Shown: positions 8,163-15,650 of the stretch, piece by piece
Position numbering within the stretch: position 1 is the stretch's first letter
How the letters are laid out: each line of letters opens with the position of its first letter
From: DASQEH01 sp963765725
GTDB taxonomy: Bacteria; Actinomycetota; Actinomycetes; Propionibacteriales; Nocardioidaceae
DNA: 64,000 nt
Assembly: GCA_963765725.1 (NCBI GenBank)
Contig: CAVXXI010000003.1
Span: forward strand, 248,001 to 312,000
Reading direction: 5' to 3'
Translations under genes and position numbers: made by a program
Notes under the pieces: generated by a model
Databases searched by the model: none
Told to the model about the DNA's origin: nothing
What the model saw: the letters and a program-made list of their open reading frames with translations, nothing else

Positions 8163-9418
8163 CCATTGCGAGCATGGTGGGACGACTGACCTCCGAGGCT
8201 CCCCCGGTCCGGTTCGAGGCGTACGACGGAAGCTCGCTGGGCCCGGCCGATTCCGCCATCGTCTTGCGGCTGAAGAACGAGCGCGGACTGCGGTTCCTGG
8301 CGACAGCGCCGGGTGACCTGGGTGCCGTGCGTGCCTACGTGAGCGGCGACCTCGACCTCGAAGGCGTGCACCCGGGAGACCCCTACGCAGTGATGAAGCT
8401 GCTCGGCCGGTGGCGGTTCCAGCGGCCGAGTCCGCGAGAGGCCGCTGCGCTGGTTCGAGAGCTCGGTTGGCGCCGGCTGCTGCCGCCCGAACCCCCGCCG
8501 CAGGAGACGCTACCGCGCTGGCGCCGGGTGGCCGAGGGTCTGCGGCACTCGAAGCGCCGCGACGCGGAGTCGATCACCCATCACTACGACGTCTCCAACG
8601 CCTTCTACGAGAAGGTCCTCGGCCCCTCCATGGCCTACACCTGTGCGGTGTTCCCGAAGGAGGACGCGAGCCTGGAAGAGGCCCAGGAGGAGAAGTTCGA
8701 CCTGGTCGCCCGCAAGCTGGGGCTCACCGCCGGCATGCGGCTGCTCGACGTGGGGTGCGGTTGGGGCGGCATGGTCCGCCATGCCGTCAAGCACTACGGC
8801 GTCACCGCGGTGGGCGTAACCCTCTCCGCTGAACAGGCGGCATGGGCTACCGCGGAGATCGAGCGGCAGGGCCTGTCGTCTCACGCGCAGGTGCTGCACC
8901 GCGACTACCGCGACTCCCCCGGCAGGGACTACGACGCGATCAGCTCGATCGGACTGCTCGAGCATGTCGGTGTCAAGCAGTACCCGCAGTACTTCCGCTA
9001 CCTGCACTCGCTGCTGCGAGACGGCGGCCGGCTGCTCAACCACTCGATCACCCGCGCCCACAACGACACCGGGGTGGTCACCGGCGACTTCATCGACCGG
9101 TACGTGTTCCCCGACGGGGAGCTCACCGGGTCGGGGCGGATCATCACCGCCGCCCAGGACAACGGCTTCGAGGTCCGGCACGAGGAGAACCTGCGCGAGC
9201 ACTACGCGCTGACCCTGTCCCACTGGTGCGCCAACCTCGTCGAGAACTGGGACGCGTGCGTCGCCGACGTCGGCGAGCCGACGGCCCGGATCTGGGGTTT
9301 GTACATGGCCGGATCGCGGCTCGGCTTCGAGACCAACGAGGTCCAGCTGCACCAGGTACTGGCGGTGAAGGTGCCCCCCTCCGGCGACGCCGCGTACCCA
9401 CTTCGCCCGGCCTGGTGA
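8159..9418 (+). CDS. tmsB: Cyclopropane-fatty-acid-synthase-type methyltransferase, TmsB/BfaA-like
   Basis: A 419-residue SAM-dependent lipid methyltransferase. The CFA-synthase core begins at residue ~135: ESITHHYDVSNAFYEKVLGPSMAYTCAVF, which I give in outline. SAM motif I is GMRLLDVGCGWGGMVRHAVKHYG. Further on are SIGLLEHVG and VFPDGELTGSG, both typical of the family. It should act at the membrane on unsaturated phospholipid acyl chains, giving a methylene (or cyclopropane) product. Coupling with the FAD reductase favours 10-methyl branched fatty acids over cyclopropanes. Translation is probably coupled through the ATGA overlap. Other enzymes of the CFA family cannot be excluded from sequence alone. 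Confidence 0.78.
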   Translation: MTIASMVGRLTSEAPPVRFEAYDGSSLGPADSAIVLRLKNERGLRFLATAPGDLGAVRAYVSGDLDLEGVHPGDPYAVMKLLGRWRFQRPSPREAAALVRELGWRRLLPPEPPPQETLPRWRRVAEGLRHSKRRDAESITHHYDVSNAFYEKVLGPSMAYTCAVFPKEDASLEEAQEEKFDLVARKLGLTAGMRLLDVGCGWGGMVRHAVKHYGVTAVGVTLSAEQAAWATAEIERQGLSSHAQVLHRDYRDSPGRDYDAISSIGLLEHVGVKQYPQYFRYLHSLLRDGGRLLNHSITRAHNDTGVVTGDFIDRYVFPDGELTGSGRIITAAQDNGFEVRHEENLREHYALTLSHWCANLVENWDACVADVGEPTARIWGLYMAGSRLGFETNEVQLHQVLAVKVPPSGDAAYPLRPAW

Positions 9419-9511
9419 CGTAAAACGCGAGGTCACAGGCGCGTCGGGGCGCGTACGGTGCTGCACGCCACTAATCTTTTTGGCCGCGACGGCACTTGGG
9501 GACAACAAGTT

Positions 9512-9529
9512 TGGGTACTTCGGTACCTA
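9512..9529 (+). other. UUCG-tetraloop hairpin in the leader region of the GlsB-type gene
   Basis: GGTAC-TTCG-GTACC is a perfect 5-bp stem with a C(UUCG)G loop, extended by one wobble and one further pair. It lies ~60 nt before ATG 9590. No T-tract follows, so it is more likely a leader structure than a terminator. Confidence 0.4.
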
Positions 9530-9589
9530 CCAAGGAGATTGGGCCGTTCCCTCCTCCGCTGAGACTCACCTTTCACTTCAGGAGGCAAC

Positions 9590-9862
9590 ATGACCGTCAC
9601 CGGAATCATCATGGCCATCATCGTGGGCCTGATCCTCGGCGTCGTAGGCCGCGCCATCGCGCCCGGCAAGCAGGACATCCCGATCTGGCTCACGATCGTC
9701 GTCGGCATCGTCGCCGCGCTGATCGGCAGCGCCATCGTCGGGCCCATGCGCGACACAAAAGGCATCGACTGGGTCGAGCTCATCGTCCAGGTCATCCTGG
9801 CCGTTATCGGTGTGATGGCCGCCGCCGCCGTCTACGGTGGTCGCAGCAGTCGGAGAGTCTGA
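9590..9862 (+). CDS. GlsB/YeaQ/YmgE family stress-response membrane protein
   Basis: A 90-residue protein of three hydrophobic helices: GIIMAIIVGLILGVVGRAIAPG, then LTIVVGIVAALIGSAIVG, then LIVQVILAVIGVMAAAAVYG. The glycine-rich GLILGVVGRAIAPGK motif defines the transglycosylase-associated/GlsB family of small envelope stress proteins, whose mechanism is not established. The start ATG has a strong AGGAGG 5 nt upstream. The region before it (9419-9589) contains the UUCG hairpin. The downstream corA frame overlaps its 3' end by 26 bp, so the two are probably co-transcribed. Confidence 0.85.
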   Translation: MTVTGIIMAIIVGLILGVVGRAIAPGKQDIPIWLTIVVGIVAALIGSAIVGPMRDTKGIDWVELIVQVILAVIGVMAAAAVYGGRSSRRV

Positions 9863-10880
9863 CCGCACGCTGCCCAAGGGGGACGCCACGGCCGACGCGG
9901 CGATCGACGAGATCGCGGTCACCCGCTGCTACCGCAACGGCCGGCTCGAGAAGGAGAACTTCCCGGTCGAGGATGTCTCCGACCACCTGGCCGAGCCCGA
10001 CACCGTCATCTGGGTCGACCTGTGCGCGCCCACAGCCGAGCACATCATCAAGGTGGGCGACGAGCTCGGGCTGCATGCGCTCGCGGTAGAGGACGCCATC
10101 GAGTCCCACCAGCGTCCGAAGATGGACCGCTACTCCGACCACGCGTTCCTCAGCATGTACGCGGTCACCATCTCCGACAGCGGCCGAACGCTGCGGCTCA
10201 GCGAGGTCGACGCCTTCGTGACGCCGTCGGCGCTGGTGACGATCCGGCGCGACCCGACCTTTGACATCCAGCGCGTCGTGGCGCGGTGGGACGCCTCGCC
10301 CGACCTGGCGAAGTACGGCGTGGGCTTCCTCCTGCACGGCTTGCTCGACGTGGTGGTGGACGGCCACTTCGAGGCCGTGCAGGACCTCGACGACGAGGTC
10401 GAGCATCTGGAGGATGTGCTCTTCGAGGACACGTCGGACACGGGCATCCAGCGCCAGGTGTTCGCGCTGCGCAAGAACCTCGTGAGCCTGCGGCGTGTGG
10501 TGACGCCCATGCGCGAGGTCGTCAACAGCCTGCTGAGGCGCGACGTCGCCGTCGTGACCGACCCGATGCGGCCGTACTACGAAGACGTCTACGACCATGT
10601 GCTGCGTGCGACGGAGTGGACCGAGTCGCTCCGCGACCTCGTCACGACGATTCTCGAGACCAACCTCACGATCCAGGGCAACCGCCTCAACGTGATCACC
10701 AAGCAGGTCACGAGCTGGGCCGCCATCATCGCCGTGCCGACGGCGATCACAGGGTTCTACGGGCAGAACGTGCCCTACCCGGGTTTCGCGCACATGAGCG
10801 GCTTCGTCTGGTCCTGCGCGCTGATCGTCGTGCTCTCCAGCATCTTGTACGTCACGTTCAAGCGGCGTGGGTGGCTGTAG
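9837..10880 (+). CDS. corA: CorA-family divalent metal ion transporter (GQN variant)
   Basis: A 347-residue membrane protein with the CorA plan. A long cytoplasmic alpha/beta and helical funnel spans residues 1-285, including LEDVLFED and LRKNLVSLRRVV. Two C-terminal helices follow: SWAAIIAVPTAITGFYGQN and FVWSCALIVVLSSILYVTF, ending in a basic tail. The signature GMN at the pore mouth is YGQN here, seen in some actinobacterial relatives, so Mg2+ specificity is uncertain; Co, Ni or Zn are possible. GTG 9837 is the only plausible start before conserved sequence. It overlaps the GlsB-type gene and lacks a clear ribosome site. Confidence 0.85.
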   Translation: MVAAVGESDRTLPKGDATADAAIDEIAVTRCYRNGRLEKENFPVEDVSDHLAEPDTVIWVDLCAPTAEHIIKVGDELGLHALAVEDAIESHQRPKMDRYSDHAFLSMYAVTISDSGRTLRLSEVDAFVTPSALVTIRRDPTFDIQRVVARWDASPDLAKYGVGFLLHGLLDVVVDGHFEAVQDLDDEVEHLEDVLFEDTSDTGIQRQVFALRKNLVSLRRVVTPMREVVNSLLRRDVAVVTDPMRPYYEDVYDHVLRATEWTESLRDLVTTILETNLTIQGNRLNVITKQVTSWAAIIAVPTAITGFYGQNVPYPGFAHMSGFVWSCALIVVLSSILYVTFKRRGWL

Positions 10881-10902
10881 GTCACCTTCTCCGTTGCTCG
10901 TC

Positions 10903-10908
10903 TACCCT
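10903..10908 (+). promoter_or_regulatory. Probable leaderless -10 for the GNAT gene
   Basis: TACCCT ends 6 nt before GTG 10915, with no Shine-Dalgarno between. This supports the GTG at 10915 over the longer reading that overlaps corA. Confidence 0.5.
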
Positions 10909-10914
10909 GGCCCG

Positions 10915-11409
10915 GTGACCAGCCACGTGACCGGCCTCGTGATCGAGCAGGTCGGGTACGACCACCCTGACATCGTGGCGCTGACGGCAGAGGTCCAGGC
11001 GTACTACGAGCAGCTCTACGGTGGCCCGGACAGCACACCGGTCGATGACGCGCAGTTCAGCCCGCCGCACGGGGCATTCTTCGTCGGGTACGACGATGCG
11101 CGGCCGGTGGCGATGGGTGGTTGGCGCTGGTACGTCGAACCGCTGCGGATCCCCGCGCGGCGCCCGGCCGAGATCAAGCGGATGTACGTCGTACCGGACC
11201 GCCGAGGCAGGGGGTTGGCCCGGCTCCTGCTCGGGCACCTGGAGGGCTCCGCCCGGGCCGCGGGAGCCGACGCGATGGTCCTCGAGACCGGCCGGCCCCA
11301 GCGGGACGCCGTCGGGCTGTACCGCGCCACCGGGTACGCCGACATTCCCCACTTCGGCCACTACGCCTGCGCCCCCGACGCCGTTCACCTGGGCAAGCTC
11401 CTCCCCTAG
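10915..11409 (+). CDS. GNAT family N-acetyltransferase
   Basis: A 164-residue acyl-CoA N-acetyltransferase. The acetyl-CoA loop is VVPDRRGRGLARLLLGHLEGSA (RRGRGLA is the Q/RxxGxG/A motif), followed by the catalytic-core strand DAMVLETGRPQRDAVGLYRATGY, given in outline. The substrate (amine, antibiotic or protein) is unknown. I place the start at GTG 10915 because TACCCT stands 6 nt upstream. An upstream in-frame start at 10867 would overlap corA and add unconserved residues. A 22-bp repeat cluster begins 20 bp after the stop and separates the gene from lon. Confidence 0.8.
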   Translation: MTSHVTGLVIEQVGYDHPDIVALTAEVQAYYEQLYGGPDSTPVDDAQFSPPHGAFFVGYDDARPVAMGGWRWYVEPLRIPARRPAEIKRMYVVPDRRGRGLARLLLGHLEGSARAAGADAMVLETGRPQRDAVGLYRATGYADIPHFGHYACAPDAVHLGKLLP

Positions 11410-11429
11410 CCGCGGGCCCAGAAACGTCT

Positions 11430-11482
11430 CGCCGAGAGGTCAGGAATGTCCCGCCGAGAGGGCAAGAATGTCCCGCTGAGCG
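11430..11482 (+). repeat. 22-bp repeat sub-array C3a (units intermediate between families A and B)
   Basis: Two full units (11430-11451, 11452-11473) and a partial third, of the form CGCCGAGAGG(T/G)CA(G/A)GAATGT. The left half resembles family B (CCGAGgaGTCAG) and the right half family A (GAATGTcC). They connect the two subfamilies. Orientation is plus, facing sub-array C3b. Confidence 0.7.
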
Positions 11483-11526
11483 AGCCGCGAGCCCTCACGA
11501 CGAAGCGCAACCAAGCATGTCTGCCC

Positions 11527-11604
11527 ACTCGACCGGACATCTGCGCCCACTCGACCGGACATCTGCGCCCACTCGACCGGACATCTGCGCCCACTCGACC
11601 GGAG
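11527..11604 (-). repeat. 22-bp repeat sub-array C3b (family A, 4 units)
   Basis: Units start at 11527, 11549, 11571 and 11593. The first three are identical (ACTCGACCGGACATCTGCGC plus 2 nt) and the fourth breaks off into the lon regulatory region. Identity of adjacent copies indicates recent tandem duplication. Confidence 0.92.
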
Positions 11605-11617
11605 ATCGCTGGCGCTG

Positions 11618-11631
11618 CGCTCTCAGCGAAC
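11618..11631 (-). promoter_or_regulatory. ClgR-type operator upstream of lon
   Basis: On the minus strand it reads GTTCGC-TGAGA-GCG, an exact match to the GTTCGC-N5-GCG box reported for the actinobacterial protease regulator ClgR. It lies just upstream of the sigma-R-like promoter of lon. The binding protein is inferred. Confidence 0.6.
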
Positions 11632-11633
11632 AC

Positions 11634-11659
11634 GGAAATCCTGTAATCCTGTAAGCGTT
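11634..11659 (+). promoter_or_regulatory. Sigma-R/SigH-type promoter of lon
   Basis: GGAAA (11634-11638), an 18-nt spacer, then GTT (11657-11659). This fits the redox/heat ECF sigma consensus GGAAT-N18/19-GTT with one mismatch. Within the spacer, ATCCTGTA is repeated in tandem. Transcription would start near 11666. Confidence 0.55.
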
Positions 11660-11664
11660 GGGTA

Positions 11665-11696
11665 TGAGCGTGCCGGTGCCACCGGCTGCACGCTCA
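11665..11696 (+). promoter_or_regulatory. Leader hairpin next to the lon ribosome-binding site
   Basis: TGAGCGTG (11665-11672) pairs perfectly with CACGCTCA (11689-11696). Inside it, CCGGT-GCC-ACCGG forms a second stem. The outer arm ends at the AAGGAG ribosome site (11696-11701) before ATG 11708, so folding could affect translation or mRNA stability. Confidence 0.5.
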
Positions 11697-11707
11697 AGGA
11701 GCCTTAC

Positions 11708-14071
11708 ATGCCCACTCCCCAGAACCTTCCGCTGCTGCCCCTCGACGACGTGGTCGTCCTTCCCGGGATGGCAGTCCCGCTGGACCTGAACGAGCCCGAG
11801 GCCCGCGTCGCCGTGGAGGCCGCTCGGGCTGCCGCCGGCGACCACGGCTCGGTCCTGCTCGCCCCGCGTCTGCAGGGCCGGTACGCCGCCGTCGGTACCG
11901 TCGCCGTCGTCGAGCAGGTCGGACGACTGCCCGGCGGTGAGCCGGTCGCTCTGGTACGCGGCGTCTCCCGGGCCCGGATCGGCGCCGGCACCACGGGGGA
12001 CGGCGGAGCCCTGTGGGTCGACGCGACCGTCATCGAGGACACCTCGTCGACCGGAGAACACGCCCGCGAGCTCGCGCTCGACTACAAGCGACTGGTCGTC
12101 TCGATCCTGCAGCAGCGCGGCGCCTGGCAGGTGATCGACGGAGTGCAGCGCCTGACGGACCCGTCGGCGCTCGCCGACACCGCCGGCTACTCCTCGTACC
12201 TCGACAGCGAGCAGAAGCTCCAGCTGCTGGAGACGGCCGACGTGGTCGCGCGCCTCGAGCTCGCCATCGGCTGGGCCCGCGAGCAGCTCGCCGAGCTCGA
12301 CGTCGCGGAGTCGATCCGCAAGGACGTCCAGGACGGCATGGACCGCCAGCAGCGGGAGTTCCTGCTCCGCCAGCAGCTCGCCGCGGTCCGCAAGGAGCTG
12401 CAGGAGCTCGCTGGCAAGGGCGACGGCGAGGAGCCCGAGGACCTGCGTACCCGGGTCGAGTCCGCGGACCTGCCCGAGGCGGTACGTGAGGCGGCCCTGC
12501 GCGAGGTCGACAAGCTCGAGCGCACGTCGGAGCAGTCCCCGGAGGGCGGCTGGATCCGGACCTGGCTCGACACCGTCCTGGAGATGCCGTGGTCGGTGCA
12601 CACCGAGGACGTGTACGACCTCGGGGCCGCGCGAGCCGTGCTCGACGCCGACCACTCCGGCCTCGACGAGGTCAAGGACCGCATCGTCGAGCACCTCGCC
12701 GTGCGCAAGCGCCGAAGTGACCGCGGCCTCGGCGTCGTCGGCGGCCGCCGCAGCGGCGCCGTGCTGGCGCTCGTGGGTCCCCCCGGCGTCGGCAAGACCT
12801 CACTTGGAGAGTCGGTCGCGCGCGCCATGGGCCGGTCGTTCGTCCGGGTGGCGCTCGGCGGCGTACGTGATGAGGCCGAGATCCGCGGTCACCGGCGTAC
12901 CTACGTCGGCGCGCTTCCCGGGCGGATCGTGCGAGCCGTCCGCGAGGCCGGGTCGATGAACCCGGTCATCCTGCTCGACGAGATCGACAAGGTCGGCAGC
13001 GACTTCCGCGGCGACCCGACATCGGCGCTGCTCGAGGTCCTCGACCCCGCGCAGAACCACACGTTCCGCGACCACTACCTCGAGGTCGACCTCGATCTCT
13101 CCGACGTGGTGTTCCTCGCGACCGCCAACGTGCTCGAGAACATCCCCGAGCCGCTGCTCGACCGGATGGAGGTCGTCCGGCTCGACGGGTACACCGAGGA
13201 CGAGAAGGTCGTGATCGCCCGCGAGCACCTGCTCCCCAACCAGCGTGAGCGCGCGGGTCTCACCTCCGGCGAGGTCGAGGTCGGCGATGCGGCACTTCGC
13301 CGGCTCGCAGCGGAGTACACGCACGAGGCCGGCGTACGCGACCTGGAACGCCAGCTGGCCCGGCTGCTTCGCAAGGTCGTCGCGCGGGTGCCCGCTGACG
13401 GCACCGTCGAGCCGTTACGGATCGACGACACCGCCCTGCCGGAGTACCTCGGACGTCCCCGCCACGTGCAGGAGCTCGCCGAGCGGACCTCGCTTCCGGG
13501 CGTCGCGACCGGGCTGGCAGTGACCGGTCTCGGCGGTGACGTGCTGTTCGTCGAGGCGTCGCTCGCGGACCCGGAGACCGGTGCGACCGGCCTGCGGCTC
13601 ACCGGACAGCTCGGCGACGTCATGAAGGAGTCGGCGCAGATCGCCATGTCGTTCCTGCGGTCGCACGGGGTGGAGCTCGAGCTGCCCGTCGGTGACCTGA
13701 AGGAGCGCGAGGTGCACGTGCACGTACCGGCCGGAGCCGTCCCGAAGGACGGCCCGAGCGCCGGGGTCACGATGGTGACTGCGCTGGCGTCGTTGCTGTC
13801 GGGTCGCCCCGTACGGTCCGATGTCGCCATGACCGGAGAGGTCTCGCTGACAGGTCGCGTCCTGCCCATCGGTGGCGTCAAGCAGAAGCTGCTCGCCGCG
13901 CATCGGGCCGGCATCACCGACGTGCTCATCCCGGCCCGCAACGAGCCCGACCTCGACGACGTGCCGGCCGCGGTACGCGACGAGCTGACGATCCACCTGG
14001 TCAGCGACGTCCGCGAGGTGCTGCAGCTAGCACTCGAGGCGGCGTCGGTGGAGCCGGCCCTGGCTGCCTGA
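11708..14071 (+). CDS. lon: ATP-dependent endopeptidase La (Lon protease)
   Basis: A 787-residue cytosolic AAA+ protease that degrades misfolded and some regulatory proteins. The N-terminal substrate-recognition domain begins LPLLPLDDVVVLPGMAVPL and a coiled-coil linker spans roughly residues 180-270. Walker A is GPPGVGKT (357-364), Walker B is PVILLDEIDKVG, and the sensor region is FLATANVLENIP. The C-terminal protease domain has the catalytic dyad Ser684 (PKDGPSAG) and Lys727 (GGVKQK). Length and domain order match LonA. AAGGAG precedes ATG 11708. The upstream ClgR box and sigma-R-like promoter point to induction by proteotoxic or thiol stress. A strong terminator follows. Confidence 0.97.
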   Translation: MPTPQNLPLLPLDDVVVLPGMAVPLDLNEPEARVAVEAARAAAGDHGSVLLAPRLQGRYAAVGTVAVVEQVGRLPGGEPVALVRGVSRARIGAGTTGDGGALWVDATVIEDTSSTGEHARELALDYKRLVVSILQQRGAWQVIDGVQRLTDPSALADTAGYSSYLDSEQKLQLLETADVVARLELAIGWAREQLAELDVAESIRKDVQDGMDRQQREFLLRQQLAAVRKELQELAGKGDGEEPEDLRTRVESADLPEAVREAALREVDKLERTSEQSPEGGWIRTWLDTVLEMPWSVHTEDVYDLGAARAVLDADHSGLDEVKDRIVEHLAVRKRRSDRGLGVVGGRRSGAVLALVGPPGVGKTSLGESVARAMGRSFVRVALGGVRDEAEIRGHRRTYVGALPGRIVRAVREAGSMNPVILLDEIDKVGSDFRGDPTSALLEVLDPAQNHTFRDHYLEVDLDLSDVVFLATANVLENIPEPLLDRMEVVRLDGYTEDEKVVIAREHLLPNQRERAGLTSGEVEVGDAALRRLAAEYTHEAGVRDLERQLARLLRKVVARVPADGTVEPLRIDDTALPEYLGRPRHVQELAERTSLPGVATGLAVTGLGGDVLFVEASLADPETGATGLRLTGQLGDVMKESAQIAMSFLRSHGVELELPVGDLKEREVHVHVPAGAVPKDGPSAGVTMVTALASLLSGRPVRSDVAMTGEVSLTGRVLPIGGVKQKLLAAHRAGITDVLIPARNEPDLDDVPAAVRDELTIHLVSDVREVLQLALEAASVEPALAA

Positions 14072-14108
14072 GCCTGACGGCAGCCGCGGTCGCGGACCGC
14101 CCCGATCA

Positions 14109-14159
14109 GAAGACCCCGCCCCCTGGACCCGGTACGCCGGGCCGCGCGGCGGGGTCTTC
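14109..14159. terminator. Bidirectional rho-independent terminator between lon and the DUF2461 gene
   Basis: GAAGACCCCGCC (14109-14120) pairs perfectly with GGCGGGGTCTTC (14148-14159) around a 27-nt G/C-rich loop that can fold further. It lies between the convergent ends of lon and the DUF2461 gene and can serve both. Confidence 0.8.
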
Positions 14160-14166
14160 GCCGTCC

Positions 14167-14802
14167 CTAGGTGACGCCGTTGTCGGCCAGCCATCCGACG
14201 AGCGGCTGGCCGGCCCGCCAGTGCTGGGCGATCCGGTCGCGCAGCTCGCTCGTGTGGATGACCGGGTCGAAGCCGTAGGACCGGGTCGCGTGGATCGCCT
14301 TGTACCTGAGCAGCTCGATGCGCGGGTGCTGCGGATCGTAGCCGCGGGGCGTGGTCTTCAGCCGATCCCCGGTCACGTTCCAGCCGGTGTCGGTGAGGCC
14401 GGCGACCAGCGCCTCGAGATTGCGGCCACGCCGCTCGTCGACGATGGCATCGCGCATCCTGCCGAGCGCCTCGCGCGACATGGCGTAGCAGCCGACCCCG
14501 ATGAAGACGCCACGGGCGTCGACCTGGACGTACCAGCCGGTCGACTCCCCGCACGCGACGAATCCGCCCTGGTGCGTCTTGTACGGCGTCTTGTCCTTTG
14601 CATAGCGAACGTCCCGGTAGGGCCGGTACACCTTGGCGGTGCCGAACTCGGGCTCGAGCTCCGTCAGCAGCGCGACCATCGGAGCGCGTACCGACGTCTC
14701 GTACATCTCCTTGTGGGCCGTCCAGAACGAGCGGGTGTTGTCCATCTCGAGGTCCTCGTAGAAGTCGAGGGCTGCCTCGGGAAACCCCTCGAACCCGGCC
14801 AC
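14167..14802 (-). CDS. DUF2461 (TIGR02453) family protein
   Basis: A 211-residue soluble protein of unknown function. Family features are the N-terminal FPEAALDFYEDLEMDNTRSFW block, the basic VYRPYRDVRYAKDKTPYKTHQGG block (outline), and the tyrosine/glycine-rich GWYVQVDARGVFIGVGCY strand. The C-terminal part (FDPVIHTSELRDRIAQHWRAG) is also typical. The family is widespread in bacteria and fungi with no assigned reaction. The start is GTG 14802. It converges with lon across a shared terminator and is divergent from the DDAH gene. Confidence 0.82.
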   Translation of the reverse strand: MAGFEGFPEAALDFYEDLEMDNTRSFWTAHKEMYETSVRAPMVALLTELEPEFGTAKVYRPYRDVRYAKDKTPYKTHQGGFVACGESTGWYVQVDARGVFIGVGCYAMSREALGRMRDAIVDERRGRNLEALVAGLTDTGWNVTGDRLKTTPRGYDPQHPRIELLRYKAIHATRSYGFDPVIHTSELRDRIAQHWRAGQPLVGWLADNGVT

Positions 14803-14858
14803 CCGGGCAGCCTATCCATCAGCCGAAGCCGCGCACCCGGGCGTGGCATGCTCTACCG

Positions 14859-15650
14859 ATGACGACAGACGAGGCGCTGGTACGACGTCCTGGTCCCCGG
14901 CTCGCCGACGGCCTGGTGACGCACATGGAGAAAGTGCCGGTGGACGCCGATGCGGCGGTCGAGCAGTGGCACGGGTACGTCGCCGCGCTCGAGCGATGCG
15001 GCTGGGCGACGTACGAGGTGCCGCCCGCCGACGACTGTCCCGACGCTGTCTTCGTGGAGGACACCATGGTCGTGTACCGCGACCTCGCGGTCATGACCCG
15101 TCCCGGGGCACCCCAGCGCCGCGACGAGGTCGCGGCAGCCGAGACGGCGGTGCGGGTCCGCGGATACCGCACCGCGAGAGTCGACGACCCGGGCACGCTG
15201 GACGGCGGGGACGTGCTCAAGGTGGCGGACACCGTCTACGTCGGGCGAGGCGGTCGTACCAACGCAGCCGGGCTCGAACAGCTCCGGGCTCTCTTGGAGC
15301 CGCTGGGCGCCACGGTGATCGGCGTACCGGTCAGCAAGGTGCTCCACCTGAAGAGCGCGGTGACCGCGCTGCCGGACGGGACGGTGATCGGCTACCCGCC
15401 ACTCGTCGACGACACCGACGTGTTCCCCGACTTCCTGCCTGTGCCGGAGGAGGCGGGATCGCACGTGGTCCTGCTCGGAGCGGGGCGGCTGCTCATGTCA
15501 GCGTCCGCGCCGCGGACCGCCGAGCTGCTCGAACGCCGCGGCTACACACCGGTCGTCGTGGACATCGGCGAGTTCGAGAAGCTGGAGGGCTGCGTCACCT
15601 GCCTCTCGGTCAGGCTCCGTCGTCCAGGCCGTGAAGTACCGCAGCCGTGA
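14859..15650 (+). CDS. ddaH: Dimethylargininase (N(G),N(G)-dimethylarginine dimethylaminohydrolase)
   Basis: A 263-residue member of the amidinotransferase superfamily that hydrolyses methylated arginines to citrulline and methylamines. Visible features are the substrate-loop Asp/Glu in DAVFVEDTMVV, TLDGGDVLKV (conserved GGD), the catalytic His region KVLHLKSAVTAL, and the C-terminal nucleophile Cys in LEGCVTCLSVRL (Cys248, with Cys245 nearby). I chose ATG 14859 because conservation begins at once (ALVRRPGPRLADGL). A longer frame to 14598 only adds antisense sequence of the neighbour. No Shine-Dalgarno is evident. The 3' end overlaps the convergent membrane-protein gene by 41 bp. Confidence 0.9.
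   Translation: MTTDEALVRRPGPRLADGLVTHMEKVPVDADAAVEQWHGYVAALERCGWATYEVPPADDCPDAVFVEDTMVVYRDLAVMTRPGAPQRRDEVAAAETAVRVRGYRTARVDDPGTLDGGDVLKVADTVYVGRGGRTNAAGLEQLRALLEPLGATVIGVPVSKVLHLKSAVTALPDGTVIGYPPLVDDTDVFPDFLPVPEEAGSHVVLLGAGRLLMSASAPRTAELLERRGYTPVVVDIGEFEKLEGCVTCLSVRLRRPGREVPQP

Noticed and set aside
9512..9529. UUCG hairpin as terminator of tmsAB
   Set aside because: No T-tract follows and the hairpin lies ~95 bp beyond the tmsB stop in the leader of the next gene. A leader structure is more likely.
9419..9836. Mg2+ riboswitch upstream of corA
   Set aside because: corA overlaps the GlsB-type gene, and no M-box or ykoK-like structure is apparent in the leader of that gene.
14598..14858. Longer N-terminus for DDAH (frame open to 14598)
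   Set aside because: It is antisense to the DUF2461 gene and Arg/Ser/Pro-rich. DDAH conservation begins at ATG 14859.
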